A stretch of DNA of 64,000 nucleotides, from positions 62,001-126,000 of the forward strand of contig JANQQL010000009.1 in assembly GCA_028289345.1 (NCBI GenBank), given 5' to 3'. Position numbers and translations under genes: made by a program. Positions within the stretch are counted from its first letter, which is position 1; each line of letters starts with the position of its first letter. The notes under the pieces are model-generated. The model was not told the origin of the DNA. It saw only the letters and a program-made list of their open reading frames with translations, and did no database searches. Source of the DNA: Planctomycetota bacterium. GTDB lineage: Bacteria; Planctomycetota; B15-G4; SIAN01. Shown here in pieces: positions 44,209 through 52,818 of this stretch.

Positions 44209-45531
44209 TCATAAGGTAAGCGTGAACTCGTCAACCAGGGCGCCCGGGAGGCGAACACTGGAAACGCTTCGCCCTTGGTACGTCCCCGCTTCAATTCGCA
44301 ACTCCCGCTCTTGGGTCAAGCCCACCAGGTTTTCACCCAGAATTCGGTAGATGGTGTCATCGAAACGCATGACGTCCAGGGGCGCCTGAATGCGGCCGTC
44401 TTCGACCCAGAACGTGGCGAACCGCGTCATTCCCGTGGCCCGACACGCAGGACGATCGGAATAGTTCAAGTAGAACAGGTTGTTGACGTAGATACCCCGG
44501 TCGATGGAAGCCAAGATTTCTCGGTCGCGAAGGGAGCCGGCTCCCAGATCCAGCGCTTGGGGAGTTTCGAAGGAAGAAGCGCCATTGGTCGGAATTCCGT
44601 ACTCCTTGGAGGACCGAGGCGAAACCAGAGAGTCCTGCAGCGCTCCCCCCTGAACCAGGCTCACTTGATCCGGCCGCGAGAAGCCGGACTCCTGAAACCC
44701 CGGGGCCAACCCATCGGCGACGTTCTCGCTGAGATTGACAGAAGAGTGCAGCTCCATTCCCTCGTCGACCATGCGCAAGAGAGAGGTTTGCTTGAGGCGC
44801 CGGGCGCGCTCGCTGAATCCGCTGCCTCCCACCAAGCGCAGCAACTCCTGAAGCGCGGCCGGAGAGAGATACGTCCGATATCGGCCCGGAGAAATCTTCT
44901 GCGACGGCTGAAGCAAGACCTCGAGCTGCTGCTTGGACCAATCGACTTTGGACTGGAACTCGTCTTGATCCCAAGCGATCCCCGCATAGTCACACTTCAC
45001 CGCCTTGTCGGCCCGGTGATAGAAGCTCCAGTCGAGATGAAAACTGGAAACCTGATGCCAGTCCCGTTGGCCGAACGAGCTCGCGAAACCTCGTTCGATC
45101 ACGCCGCTGGCATAGACACCGACCAAGTCCTGTCCACGGCCCGCTTCGCGAATCCGCGCCAGCGCCTCCTTCGACTCGGGCACGGTGTCGCCTGCGACGC
45201 GCGCGCGGGTCTCGTCACTTTCGGCGAACAGCAAGTACGGATCTTCCGGGACGAATCGACGCCGCTCTCGGAGCTGTTTGACGAGAGCTTTCGCTCGAGC
45301 GCCATCGACGCTCGAATCCCCCGACAGAGTCATCTGTCCGCCAGCGTGCCGCGCCCCATCCATCAGGTCCAAGTAGGCATACCCTTGACGAACAGCACCG
45401 GCCTGGCGCACCTCCCCATGGTTGAAGCGAAGGAAGTCGGAGTCCTCGCCGCCGTAGGAAAGAGTGAAAGCCTCGTTTCCCTCGAGAAGATCCGAAATCT
45501 GATCCGCAAGATCATGGAACAAGTCGCGCAT
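44209..45531 (-). CDS. tldE: TldE/PmbA-family subunit of metalloprotease TldD-TldE
   Basis: A 440-residue homologue of PmbA/TldE, the subunit without a metal site that pairs with TldD to cleave unfolded or modified peptides. It has the modulator-of-gyrase pattern: an N-terminal alpha/beta domain, LSPAALQELLRLVGG, LVSPRSSKEYGIPTNG, and the conserved ending GIYVNNLFYLNYSDRPACRATGMTRFATFWVEDGRI. No HExxxH is present, which agrees with TldE rather than TldD. ATG 45531 has GGGGGA about 10 nt upstream; a longer frame to 45768 overlaps tldD. It lies 61 bp downstream of tldD in the same direction. Confidence 0.9.
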   Translation of the reverse strand: MRDLFHDLADQISDLLEGNEAFTLSYGGEDSDFLRFNHGEVRQAGAVRQGYAYLDLMDGARHAGGQMTLSGDSSVDGARAKALVKQLRERRRFVPEDPYLLFAESDETRARVAGDTVPESKEALARIREAGRGQDLVGVYASGVIERGFASSFGQRDWHQVSSFHLDWSFYHRADKAVKCDYAGIAWDQDEFQSKVDWSKQQLEVLLQPSQKISPGRYRTYLSPAALQELLRLVGGSGFSERARRLKQTSLLRMVDEGMELHSSVNLSENVADGLAPGFQESGFSRPDQVSLVQGGALQDSLVSPRSSKEYGIPTNGASSFETPQALDLGAGSLRDREILASIDRGIYVNNLFYLNYSDRPACRATGMTRFATFWVEDGRIQAPLDVMRFDDTIYRILGENLVGLTQERELRIEAGTYQGRSVSSVRLPGALVDEFTLTL

Positions 45532-45592
45532 CAGGATTCCCCCTTTGGGGGACGAACCGACTCCAGCGTTCCAAGCGTCCGCCACCGAGGCT

Positions 45593-47035
45593 TCATTGAT
45601 TGGCCCCAAAGACATCCACGTCCCCGAACAAGCAAGCGGGGGAAGCGTGTCCCACAAAGACGAGTTGGTTCGGCTCTCCCTTGCCACAGTAGGGCGAGCC
45701 CATGACTCGATAGGTACTGGGGTTTCCCACCGCCTTGAGATTGCGCCAGAAGGTTCGCGAAACTCCACGGTAGTTGGGATTGCGGACCACCGTCGTCAGT
45801 CGTCCGTCTTCGATCAACTGGCCCCGTTCGCAGCCGAACTGAAATTTGTTCCGCGAATCGTCGATCGACCAGGAGCAGTTTGTTTCGAGGTAGATGCCAC
45901 GCTCCACCGACGCCACCATCTCTTCGAAGGAAGAATCTCCGGGCTCGAGATTCAAGTTCGCCATGCGGTCGATCGGCGGTCGGTTCCAGCTGGAGGCGCG
46001 CGCGTTGGCCACTCCCTCCATGCCGGTCCGCGACTGAGACACTTGCCCCCCAAGAGGTCGCTGGAGAATCCCGTTCTCGATAATGGCAACCTTGCGCGCC
46101 GGGAGCCCTTCGTCGTCGAATCCGTAGCTCGCCAATTGCTCCGGACGGGTCGGATCGAAGGTGACGTTCAGCAAAGACGAGCCGTACTGGTAGTTGCCGA
46201 ACATGTCCTGGGTGACGAAGGTCGTTCCCGCGTAGTTGCGCTCATCTCCCAAGATTCGGTCGAGCTCCAGAGGGTGACCAATGGACTCGTGAATCTGCAG
46301 CAGCATCTGATCGGGATCCAACAGCAGATCGCGCACCCCCGAAGGACAGTTGGGAGCGTCCAGCAGCTCCAGGGCCTGGGCTGCCACGTTCGGGGCTGCC
46401 GCGACGAAGCCAACCTGATCGAGCACCTCGTAGCCGCCTTGACGCCCGTACCCCTCGCTCCCGAAGGTCCGGGTTTGGGTCACTCCGTTGCCGTGAGCGG
46501 TGGCACTGAGTTGGGGAATCATGACCGACCGATGTTGCTCAACATCTCCTCCATCGGTGGTCAGGAGTCGAGTCTCGATGTGCGCGTGCCACAAGCGTGC
46601 GATCGAGTCGACGATTCGCGAGTCCACATCCAGTTTCTCGCACAGCTCCCGAAGCAACGTCACCTTGTCCCCAAGACTGACCTCACTCCACGGTGTCACG
46701 ACCGGGGTGCGATATTCGCCGCGGACCGTGCAAGGCGGAATCGACTGCTCGCGAAGCAGGTGGCAGTCGGCAGTTCGCTCGGCCCATCCCTGCGCCCGGC
46801 GAAACGCCTCGCGCAAACCGGTTTCGGACAAGTCGGGAGTCGCGGCGTAGCCGGTGCCACCACCACTTTGCACCGAAACCATGACGCCCACGTCGTCACT
46901 CACCGGTGATGGCTGCAAGAGTCCACGACGCACCACGACCCGTTCGGAGTAGTTCCGGACGAAGCGAAGAGTGGCGCGGTCGACCGAAGGCACGGCCCGG
47001 CGAAACACATGGGAAAGGTCCGCGGAGCCGGTCAT
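45593..47035 (-). CDS. tldD: TldD zinc metalloprotease subunit
   Basis: A 480-residue TldD family protease. The HExxxH zinc motif is in LLLQIHESIGHPLELDR, His250 to His255, and the conserved Cys-containing C-terminal segment is RVMGSPYCGKGEPNQLV. Together with TldE it forms a chamber in which extended or modified peptides are cleaved; in some bacteria the pair matures peptide antibiotics such as microcin B17 or trims leader peptides. No RiPP precursor is evident here. The ATG overlaps the DUF1573 stop in a TGATG; GTG one codon earlier is also possible. Confidence 0.92.
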   Translation of the reverse strand: MTGSADLSHVFRRAVPSVDRATLRFVRNYSERVVVRRGLLQPSPVSDDVGVMVSVQSGGGTGYAATPDLSETGLREAFRRAQGWAERTADCHLLREQSIPPCTVRGEYRTPVVTPWSEVSLGDKVTLLRELCEKLDVDSRIVDSIARLWHAHIETRLLTTDGGDVEQHRSVMIPQLSATAHGNGVTQTRTFGSEGYGRQGGYEVLDQVGFVAAAPNVAAQALELLDAPNCPSGVRDLLLDPDQMLLQIHESIGHPLELDRILGDERNYAGTTFVTQDMFGNYQYGSSLLNVTFDPTRPEQLASYGFDDEGLPARKVAIIENGILQRPLGGQVSQSRTGMEGVANARASSWNRPPIDRMANLNLEPGDSSFEEMVASVERGIYLETNCSWSIDDSRNKFQFGCERGQLIEDGRLTTVVRNPNYRGVSRTFWRNLKAVGNPSTYRVMGSPYCGKGEPNQLVFVGHASPACLFGDVDVFGANQ

Positions 47036-48075
47036 CACTCCAGCACCTCACCATTCAATACGAGTGTGTACACCGCTGCTCCTCCCCGTTCGGTTCGAAC
47101 TCGCAGGTCCAGGCGACCGAACAACGGTCCCGCCGGGGCACCCGGCCGAACCTTCACCGTCACTTCGTGATGACGCTGGGACTCGTCGCTGACCGTGGAC
47201 GCGGTCATGAACTCAACCGGCTGTCCGGACTCGGGATCACGGCCTCGGTTGAGCGAACACACCAGGTCCACTCGATCCAGAATCAGCTTGTGAGTCGTGC
47301 CGCGAGCGGAAAGGCTGACCTTGCGCTCCCCTCCTTCCGCGGATTTCAGGGCGCCAAAGGCCAAGCGATCTTCCGGCTTCACTTCCACGTCCGGTCGAAT
47401 CAGAACCCGCAGGGGGATCGTTGCTCGAGACTGACGGGAATGGTCGGTCAACACCTCCGCCTGAAGAGCGTGGGCGCCGATCGACAGGTCTCCTCTCAAC
47501 GTCACCGCCACTTCAAACTCGGCAGGATCGGTTCCGCCAACCTTCTCCCAAGTCACCGCGGCAATGCCCGGTTGATCGGAGAAACCGGTGATTTCGCACG
47601 ACTCCAGCGGGCGCAACACCAATGAGCGTGTTTCCTCGGCACCCACCACCAGGTGACCAAAGTCCAGCTGCTCCGGGTCCAATTGATAGAGCTCTTTGAC
47701 GCCCAACCGGAAACGCAGGAGCATCTCGCGCTGGTCGGGATCGTTGGAGAACACACGAATGGTCTTCTCCAGGTTCGGCTGAGCTCGGTCGACGTTCACC
47801 TTCGTGACGAGCTCGGCGGTTTCTCCCGGACCAATGGTGCTTTGGGACAACTCGACCACGGCACACCCGCAAGAGCTCCGGGTGTCGTGAATCACCAGGT
47901 CTTGGGCGCCGCCATTGTGAAGCTGGAACCGGTGCTCACGGGTTTCGCCGAGGTAGACCTCGCCAAAGTCATGAAACTCTGCATCGACTTCGAGAACCGG
48001 CTGATTCGGAGGCGGAGAACAAGCGACCAGCGCCGCCATCGCCAAGCACCAGCTGCGCAGAACGGCTCGCCTCAC
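47035..48075 (-). CDS. DUF1573-type lipoprotein with repeated beta-sandwich domains
   Basis: A 346-residue exported protein. The signal ends in a lipobox, AALVAC, giving a mature N-terminal lipid-Cys. Residues 30-110 are a clear DUF1573 domain: FHDFGEVYLGETREHRFQLHN, TRSSCGCAVVEL and IGPGETAELVTKVNV. Two further Ig-like beta sandwiches follow. The Cys-Gly-Cys of DUF1573 may bind a metal or form a disulfide. These proteins are abundant in Planctomycetota and Bacteroidota with unknown function. It is coupled at both ends, overlapping the S1-protein stop and the tldD start. Confidence 0.85.
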   Translation of the reverse strand: MRRAVLRSWCLAMAALVACSPPPNQPVLEVDAEFHDFGEVYLGETREHRFQLHNGGAQDLVIHDTRSSCGCAVVELSQSTIGPGETAELVTKVNVDRAQPNLEKTIRVFSNDPDQREMLLRFRLGVKELYQLDPEQLDFGHLVVGAEETRSLVLRPLESCEITGFSDQPGIAAVTWEKVGGTDPAEFEVAVTLRGDLSIGAHALQAEVLTDHSRQSRATIPLRVLIRPDVEVKPEDRLAFGALKSAEGGERKVSLSARGTTHKLILDRVDLVCSLNRGRDPESGQPVEFMTASTVSDESQRHHEVTVKVRPGAPAGPLFGRLDLRVRTERGGAAVYTLVLNGEVLE

Positions 48076-49283
48076 TTGCCTTCCAAGGCGCGACGCAGAA
48101 CGTCTCCGAGATTGGTGCCCCGCTGGGCCGGCTCTTCGAGCAGCATGTCTCCGACGTCGTCGTCTCCGGTGTCGTCCTCGGACCCGATCAACGCACCGGA
48201 CTGAGTCAACCGCGACAATCCCAAGCGTCGTCGCTCTCGGTCCACGTTCACCACACGCACCTCGAACTTTTCGCCGCTCTTCACGACGTCACTGACCTGA
48301 GACACACGCTCCGGGGACAGCTGGGAGATGTGAAGCAAGCCTTCGATGCCGTCCTCCAGTTTGACGAAGGCGCCGAAGTCGGCCACCCGAGTGACCTCCC
48401 CCTCCAAGCGCTTGTTGGTGGGAAAGCGACGCTCGATGTCCGCCCAGGGATCTTCGGCAAGCTGCTTCATCCCCAGGCCAATGCGCTTGCCGCCTTCCTT
48501 GATCTCGAGAACCTGGACTTTCACCTCTTGACCCACGGAGAGCACATCCGCTGGCTTGTTGACCCGCGAATGGGAAATGTTGGTGACGTGCAGCAGTCCG
48601 GAAAGCCCCTCGCCAAAAGTCACGATGGCGCCGAATGGCTCGAGCCGCGCGACCTTGCCGTCAACGACGGTTCCGGTTTCGAGGTGTTTCAGAGCCTCGG
48701 CACGCTCGGCCTGAGCCGCCTTCTGCTCGATCATTCGTCGAGACAGAACAATCCGTCGGCGACGCCGATTGACCTCCATGACCTCGCATTCGAGCTCACG
48801 ACCAAAATATTCGCTGAGGTCGCTCTTGCCGTGAAGCGCCACCTGAGAGGCTGGCATGAACGCGCTGACCGGACCGATCTTCAGTTCCAAGCCCCCTGTG
48901 TTCTGCCCGATGACCTTGGCAGTGAAACGGGCTCCCGGCTGCACCGTGTCCCAGATCTCCTTGGCGTGAGCCTCCTGCCGTGACAGGTTCCAAACGCCGT
49001 CAGTGCCGATGTTGACGAAACTGAATTCGTACTCTGCACCGACTTCGGGAGCGGACTCGAACTCACTGAGCGCAATGATCCCGGAGACCTTCGGGCCCAG
49101 TTCGACAAACGCTTGGTCGCCTTCCACTTTCACGACCTTGCCCTGGTGAGTCGCCGGCTTGGCGGCGGCACGCCTCGGGGCCTTTTTCCGAGGACGCTTC
49201 TTGTTGTCCTTGGGCTTTGCCGAAGCGGGAGCTTCGGAGTCCGGGGTACTTGCGTCAGCAGGAGGTGTTTTTTCGTCCGTCAT
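48072..49283 (-). CDS. Multi-S1-domain RNA-binding protein (ribosomal protein S1-like)
   Basis: A 403-residue protein. A basic, Pro/Ala/Lys-rich tail (residues 1-45) precedes four S1 OB-folds: about 46-112, 118-190, 205-275 and 292-362. The third and fourth are canonical, with VARLEPFGAIVTFGEGLSGL and VTRVADFGAFVKLEDGIEGL followed by LLHISQLSPERVSQV. It could act as the ribosomal S1 protein or as a general RNA-binding factor. Length is shorter than E. coli S1 (six domains) but near the four-domain S1 of Gram-positives. An acidic EDDTGDDDVGD stretch is near the C-terminus. ATG 49283; ribosome-binding site weak. Confidence 0.85.
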   Translation of the reverse strand: MTDEKTPPADASTPDSEAPASAKPKDNKKRPRKKAPRRAAAKPATHQGKVVKVEGDQAFVELGPKVSGIIALSEFESAPEVGAEYEFSFVNIGTDGVWNLSRQEAHAKEIWDTVQPGARFTAKVIGQNTGGLELKIGPVSAFMPASQVALHGKSDLSEYFGRELECEVMEVNRRRRRIVLSRRMIEQKAAQAERAEALKHLETGTVVDGKVARLEPFGAIVTFGEGLSGLLHVTNISHSRVNKPADVLSVGQEVKVQVLEIKEGGKRIGLGMKQLAEDPWADIERRFPTNKRLEGEVTRVADFGAFVKLEDGIEGLLHISQLSPERVSQVSDVVKSGEKFEVRVVNVDRERRRLGLSRLTQSGALIGSEDDTGDDDVGDMLLEEPAQRGTNLGDVLRRALEGK

Positions 49284-49621
49284 GGTTTCGACTTCACGAT
49301 CCAGATACGTGCAAATGCGGGGACGTCTTGATTCCCGGTACGGTTTCCAACACAGAAGGGCAACGCCGGTCAGCCCCCATTCCGGGCTATAGCCGCGTTT
49401 CGCCGGGCGGGACGTCCCTTCCGAGTGACGTCGGCACAATCTTCCATGCTTCCGAAGCCGACTCAACCCGCTTCCCAGAAAGGAGTCTCCCCCCCGAACG
49501 GAGCCGCCGCCGCGGCCTCCGGTTTCGTCGTAACAAGGGACACGGGAACGAGTTGAGCCATCCTCGGAGGACCTCGAACCGGGCACGTCGAGGGGGGCAG
49601 CCGATGGGGTAGACTCGCTTC
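49284..49621. other. Divergent intergenic region, no gene seen
   Basis: About 340 bp between the divergent S1-domain and GYF-RDD genes. No supported reading frame or RNA; promoters of both genes should lie here. Confidence 0.45.
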
Positions 49622-50290
49622 ATGGCCGAAGAACAGTGGTACTACTTGATCGACGGGACACAGGCGGGACCCGTTTCGACCCTGGAATTGCGGGATCTGA
49701 TTTCGACCGAGCAAGTGGCTCGGGGGGAACTGGTGTGGAAGTACGGGCTTCCCGAGTGGGCTCCTGCCTCGGACTTTCCCTACCTGCTCGCGCCCGTGGA
49801 ACCGGTCCCGGTCGCCCCGCCGACTCCCCGGTCCTCGGTCCCGGTTTCCGAGGCCCCCCTGGCCTATGCGCCGTTTTGGAAGCGGGCCGCCGCGCTCGCC
49901 ATGGACGCCATCTTGGTGGCAACGGTCGCGACCGTACTTCTCAGCTTTCGAGACGACCCGGCAATCCTGGATCCGAGCGACCTGGCCCTGGCCCGCATCA
50001 TGTTGCTGGTCTGGTGGATTTACGGCGCGGCCTTCGAAAGCTCCGCATGGCAGGCAACCCCTGGCAAGCGCGCGTTCCGGATGCGCGTCACCGATTTGGA
50101 CGGGGAGAGGATTTCGTTTTTGCGAGCCACCGGCCGACACTTCGCGAAGAACCTGTCGGCCCTTCCACTGTTTGGCGGCTACTTCCTGGCGGCCTTCACT
50201 CAAAAGCGCCAGACCCTGCACGACATGATCGCCGAGTGCTTCGTCGTCGAGGGACAACCCAGCAACGGCGAGGTCCGCGACGAGGCCTAG
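49622..50290 (+). CDS. GYF_2-RDD family membrane protein
   Basis: A 222-residue protein. Residues 5-50 form a GYF_2-type domain (QWYYLIDGTQAGPVSTLELRD...WKYGLPEWAPA), a cytoplasmic Pro-peptide-binding module. A Pro-rich linker leads to an RDD domain with about three helices (AALAMDAILVATVATVLLSF, ALARIMLLVWWIYGAAFE, LSALPLFGGYFLAAF) and the conserved ATPGKRAFRMRVTDLDG and RQTLHDMIAECFVV. RDD proteins are membrane proteins of poorly known function, some linked to ion transport. The stop TAG coincides with the first bases of a repeat (CTAGCAGG) related to the MITE-like element, so the true end may once have been different. Confidence 0.88.
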   Translation: MAEEQWYYLIDGTQAGPVSTLELRDLISTEQVARGELVWKYGLPEWAPASDFPYLLAPVEPVPVAPPTPRSSVPVSEAPLAYAPFWKRAAALAMDAILVATVATVLLSFRDDPAILDPSDLALARIMLLVWWIYGAAFESSAWQATPGKRAFRMRVTDLDGERISFLRATGRHFAKNLSALPLFGGYFLAAFTQKRQTLHDMIAECFVVEGQPSNGEVRDEA

Positions 50291-50310
50291 CAGGCCCGGT
50301 GAAAAAGATC
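50287..50310. repeat. Remnant terminus of MITE-like element
   Basis: CTAGCAGGCCCGGTGAAAAAG resembles both ends of the 166-bp element at 40687-40852. It lies in the 22-bp gap between the convergent RDD and ETF-QO genes and supplies the stop codon of the RDD gene. Confidence 0.45.
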
Positions 50311-50312
50311 CA

Positions 50313-51974
50313 CTACATGCGTCGGTACTTCGGCCCGCTCCCTCCCTCGCGCGGCGTCCAGCGGGGCCCGACGACATCCGTCGCCTTGCAATCCACGCAG
50401 TTGGGGGGATTCACCTGTAGCTTTCCGCCATTCGCCTCGTAGACACCTGCCGGACAGAGTTTTTCATAGAAGTCGGCGACGTCCGCGGGCACGTCATCCC
50501 CCACCAACAGGTGACTCGGAATGGTGTCTCGGGTCTCGTTCCCCGACTTGAACACCGCATCCACCTTGCTGTACGTCAGCTCGTTGTCCGGGGTGAAACT
50601 CAGTGCTTCGCCGGACTTCCGGGCCACCGCTGCGTCTTCTTCCACACTGATCTTGCCTCCCGGAAAACGTCCTCCGGTGAGACTCATCAGCCCGGATTTC
50701 ACACCGCCCATGACGAAGCCACTCTTGAAGGCCAAACGCATGTTCCGGTTGCGATGCAAATCGCTGGCGATGGCGGAGCTTCGAATGGCGCGGTCGTAGG
50801 AAGACAGCTGCTTGGCTGAGCAGTCCTCTGCTTTCAATGCCTGGAAGATGGACTCCGCCGCCAGGATTCCCGATTCGATGGCGTAGTGGATTCCCTTGAG
50901 AGTGGCGACATCGACGAAGCCTGCGCAATCCCCCATCAGCAAGCAGCCGTCGCCGGAGAGCTGCTCCGGCAGCGAATGAAATCCACCTTCCGGAATCGTC
51001 TTGGCGCCCCACTCCACCAATTCCCCCCCGTCCAGGTACTTGCGAAACAGCGGGTGCTTTTTCATGCGTTGAAGTAGGACATGAACATCCACCGAGGTGG
51101 ACTGCTTGGCGTCCAAGCCCACGACCAACCCCAGAGACAGCAAGTTCGGCTCCATGGCGTACAGGAAGCTGCCCCCGAACGCATCCGAAGGAAGCGGCCA
51201 TCCCATGGAGTGGATAATGCCTTCCAAGGGCACTTTGGTTTCCCAGAGTTCCTTGACACCCAGCGCAAAGATCTGTGGATTCGGAGAGGCAATCTTGCGC
51301 CACTGCAGATACGACTGGGCGAGCAACCCGCGAGTTCCTTCGGAGAGAGCCGTGATGCGCGCCGTCAGGTCGGTCGGCGGCGAATATCCACTTCCCGGCT
51401 GACTCTCGCGATCCAACCCCGCTGCACAGGTCCTCACTCCGACCACCTGTTCCCCTTCCACGAGGAGCGATTCGGCGGGGAAGCCGGTGAACACGTTGAC
51501 GCCCAAGCCTTCGGCTTTTTCCCCCAACCAGCGCACAATCTCGCAAATCGACGCGACGTAGTTGCCATGGTTGCGCATGGTCGGAGGAGTGGGAATCTTG
51601 AACGAACGATTCTCGGTCAAGACATAGACCGCTTCCTTGGTGACCTTCTGGCGCAAGGGCAGGTCCTTGGGGTCGATCTCGGGAAACAAGCGGCGGAGCG
51701 GCTCGGGATTGACCACCGCCCCGGAAAGGTTGTGCTCTCCGAGGGAGCCGGCCTTTTCGAGAACACCGATCTCGACCTCGCCGATTCCCCCACCGTTCTC
51801 GTTGTCGGCCTTGACCAAGCGTGCCAGGTGCACCGCGCCTGCCAATCCCGCCGGTCCGGCTCCGACGAACAGCACGTCCATCGGCACGCTCTCTTCGTCG
51901 GGTTTCTCGGCAAGAATGGTCTTGTCGAGAGGCAATGGACGCTGGAACTGGGCGGGCGTGAAAGCTTGGCTCAT
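50313..51974 (-). CDS. Electron-transfer-flavoprotein:ubiquinone oxidoreductase, one Fe-S Cys missing
   Basis: A 553-residue ETF-QO that passes electrons from reduced ETF to quinone. The FAD-binding Rossmann motif is VLFVGAGPAGLAGAV. GDCAGFVDVATLKGIHYAIESGILAA is the second FAD motif of the family. The C-terminal ferredoxin-like domain starts LCPAGVYE and has NCVDCKATDVVGP. Standard ETF-QO has C-x-x-C-x-x-C here after the first Cys; in this protein the last Cys is replaced by Thr (codon ACG), so only three of the four [4Fe-4S] Cys ligands remain. Otherwise length and motifs are normal. ATG 51974 has GAGG 8 nt upstream. It lies 88 bp downstream of the selenoprotein candidate in the same direction. 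Confidence 0.9.
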   Translation of the reverse strand: MSQAFTPAQFQRPLPLDKTILAEKPDEESVPMDVLFVGAGPAGLAGAVHLARLVKADNENGGGIGEVEIGVLEKAGSLGEHNLSGAVVNPEPLRRLFPEIDPKDLPLRQKVTKEAVYVLTENRSFKIPTPPTMRNHGNYVASICEIVRWLGEKAEGLGVNVFTGFPAESLLVEGEQVVGVRTCAAGLDRESQPGSGYSPPTDLTARITALSEGTRGLLAQSYLQWRKIASPNPQIFALGVKELWETKVPLEGIIHSMGWPLPSDAFGGSFLYAMEPNLLSLGLVVGLDAKQSTSVDVHVLLQRMKKHPLFRKYLDGGELVEWGAKTIPEGGFHSLPEQLSGDGCLLMGDCAGFVDVATLKGIHYAIESGILAAESIFQALKAEDCSAKQLSSYDRAIRSSAIASDLHRNRNMRLAFKSGFVMGGVKSGLMSLTGGRFPGGKISVEEDAAVARKSGEALSFTPDNELTYSKVDAVFKSGNETRDTIPSHLLVGDDVPADVADFYEKLCPAGVYEANGGKLQVNPPNCVDCKATDVVGPRWTPREGGSGPKYRRM

Positions 51975-52062
51975 CGCGAAGGCCTCGGGGAAACGGGATT
52001 GCGCTTCGGAAGGGACACGAAGCCCGCATTATGCCTCAGCCGCCGCGAGGAACGTCCCCGGA

Positions 52063-52632
52063 TCACTCCTCGGATGATTCGTGCTCTTCTTCCAGAAGCA
52101 CGCCGAGTCCGTCGGCGATCCGATTGACGTACGCGTAGTATCCCGCCACTTCCACGACCTCGAGGATGTCGCGATCGCTCAAGCCGGCCGCCCGCAAGGC
52201 GTCGGCGTCTTGCTTCACCATCTGCGCGGGAACTTTCGTGAGCTTCGCGACATATTCCAGGATGGCGTGGCGGCGGCCATCCAACGGGGCCGACCGGAAG
52301 TCTCGCTCGATTGCCTCGGCCAGGGTGTCGTCGCGCAAGAGCCGGCGCAGACCGCGCCGATGATGAGTCACTCAGTAGTGGCACTCATTCAGCTGACTCA
52401 CGACCAACGCAATCATCTCGCGATCGACCTTGCGGAGCGTCGGAGTGCCGCGCATGACGGCAGTGTAGAGCTTCCAATGGGCCTCCAGCCCTTCGGGGTG
52501 CAGGGAGTGGATCTTCAAGATGTTGTCGACCCGAGGCTCGGGGCTCCCGGACACGGGCTCGGCCATCTGCGCGTAGAGTTCGGCGAGCTCTCCGCGAGCG
52601 TCGCTCTCCCTGACCGTTCGAATCCAGGACAT
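52063..52632 (-). CDS. AhpD-like (peroxidase-related, CMD-fold) protein, predicted selenoprotein with in-frame TGA as Sec
   Basis: Read through one in-frame TGA (52374-52372), this gene gives a 189-residue protein of the carboxymuconolactone decarboxylase/AhpD superfamily (peroxidase-related type). The start MSWIRTVRESDARGELA, VDNILKIHSLHPEGLEAHW and REMIALVVSQLNECHY match the family up to the CxxC active site. After the TGA the same frame continues VTHHRRGLRRLLRDDTLAEAI and ends with SDRDILEVVEVAGYYAYVNRIADGLGV, the normal family C-terminus. The TGA thus stands exactly where the second Cys of C-H-Y-C belongs, giving C84-H-Y-U87. A hairpin fitting a bacterial SECIS follows. The protein probably reduces peroxides or thiols. 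Without Sec insertion only an 86-residue fragment would be made. ATG 52632. Confidence 0.8.
52343..52359 (-). promoter_or_regulatory. Candidate bacterial SECIS hairpin
   Basis: On the minus strand, 12 nt after the TGA, a perfect 6-bp stem CGGCGC / GCGCCG encloses the 5-nt loop GGTCT. The first loop bases are G, 18-19 nt after the TGA. A stable short stem with G at the start of the apical loop at this distance is the known form of bacterial SECIS elements recognised by SelB. The sequence also encodes conserved-region residues RRGLRR. Confidence 0.65.
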
Positions 52633-52818
52633 CGCTGAGAGCTTCCCTTCGACCTCGCGCCGGAGAACCACGGCCTCGCCGTTGCCAAGCATGGTAGCAG
52701 AGACTCCCGTGCTCCAGAGTTCAGCGGTAAGATCCTGGGTTTCGGCGATCCAGCCCGGGGACCTTTCCCTCGTTGCCCTCGACTTTCGGGTGGGCCGCCG
52801 ACTCCAGGAAAGGAAGGA

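Noticed and set aside
52063..52371. Independent 102-codon gene starting at the GTG right after the TGA
   Set aside because: It would lack the first half and the active-site Cys of the family, whereas read-through gives a full-length family member; treated as part of the selenoprotein candidate.
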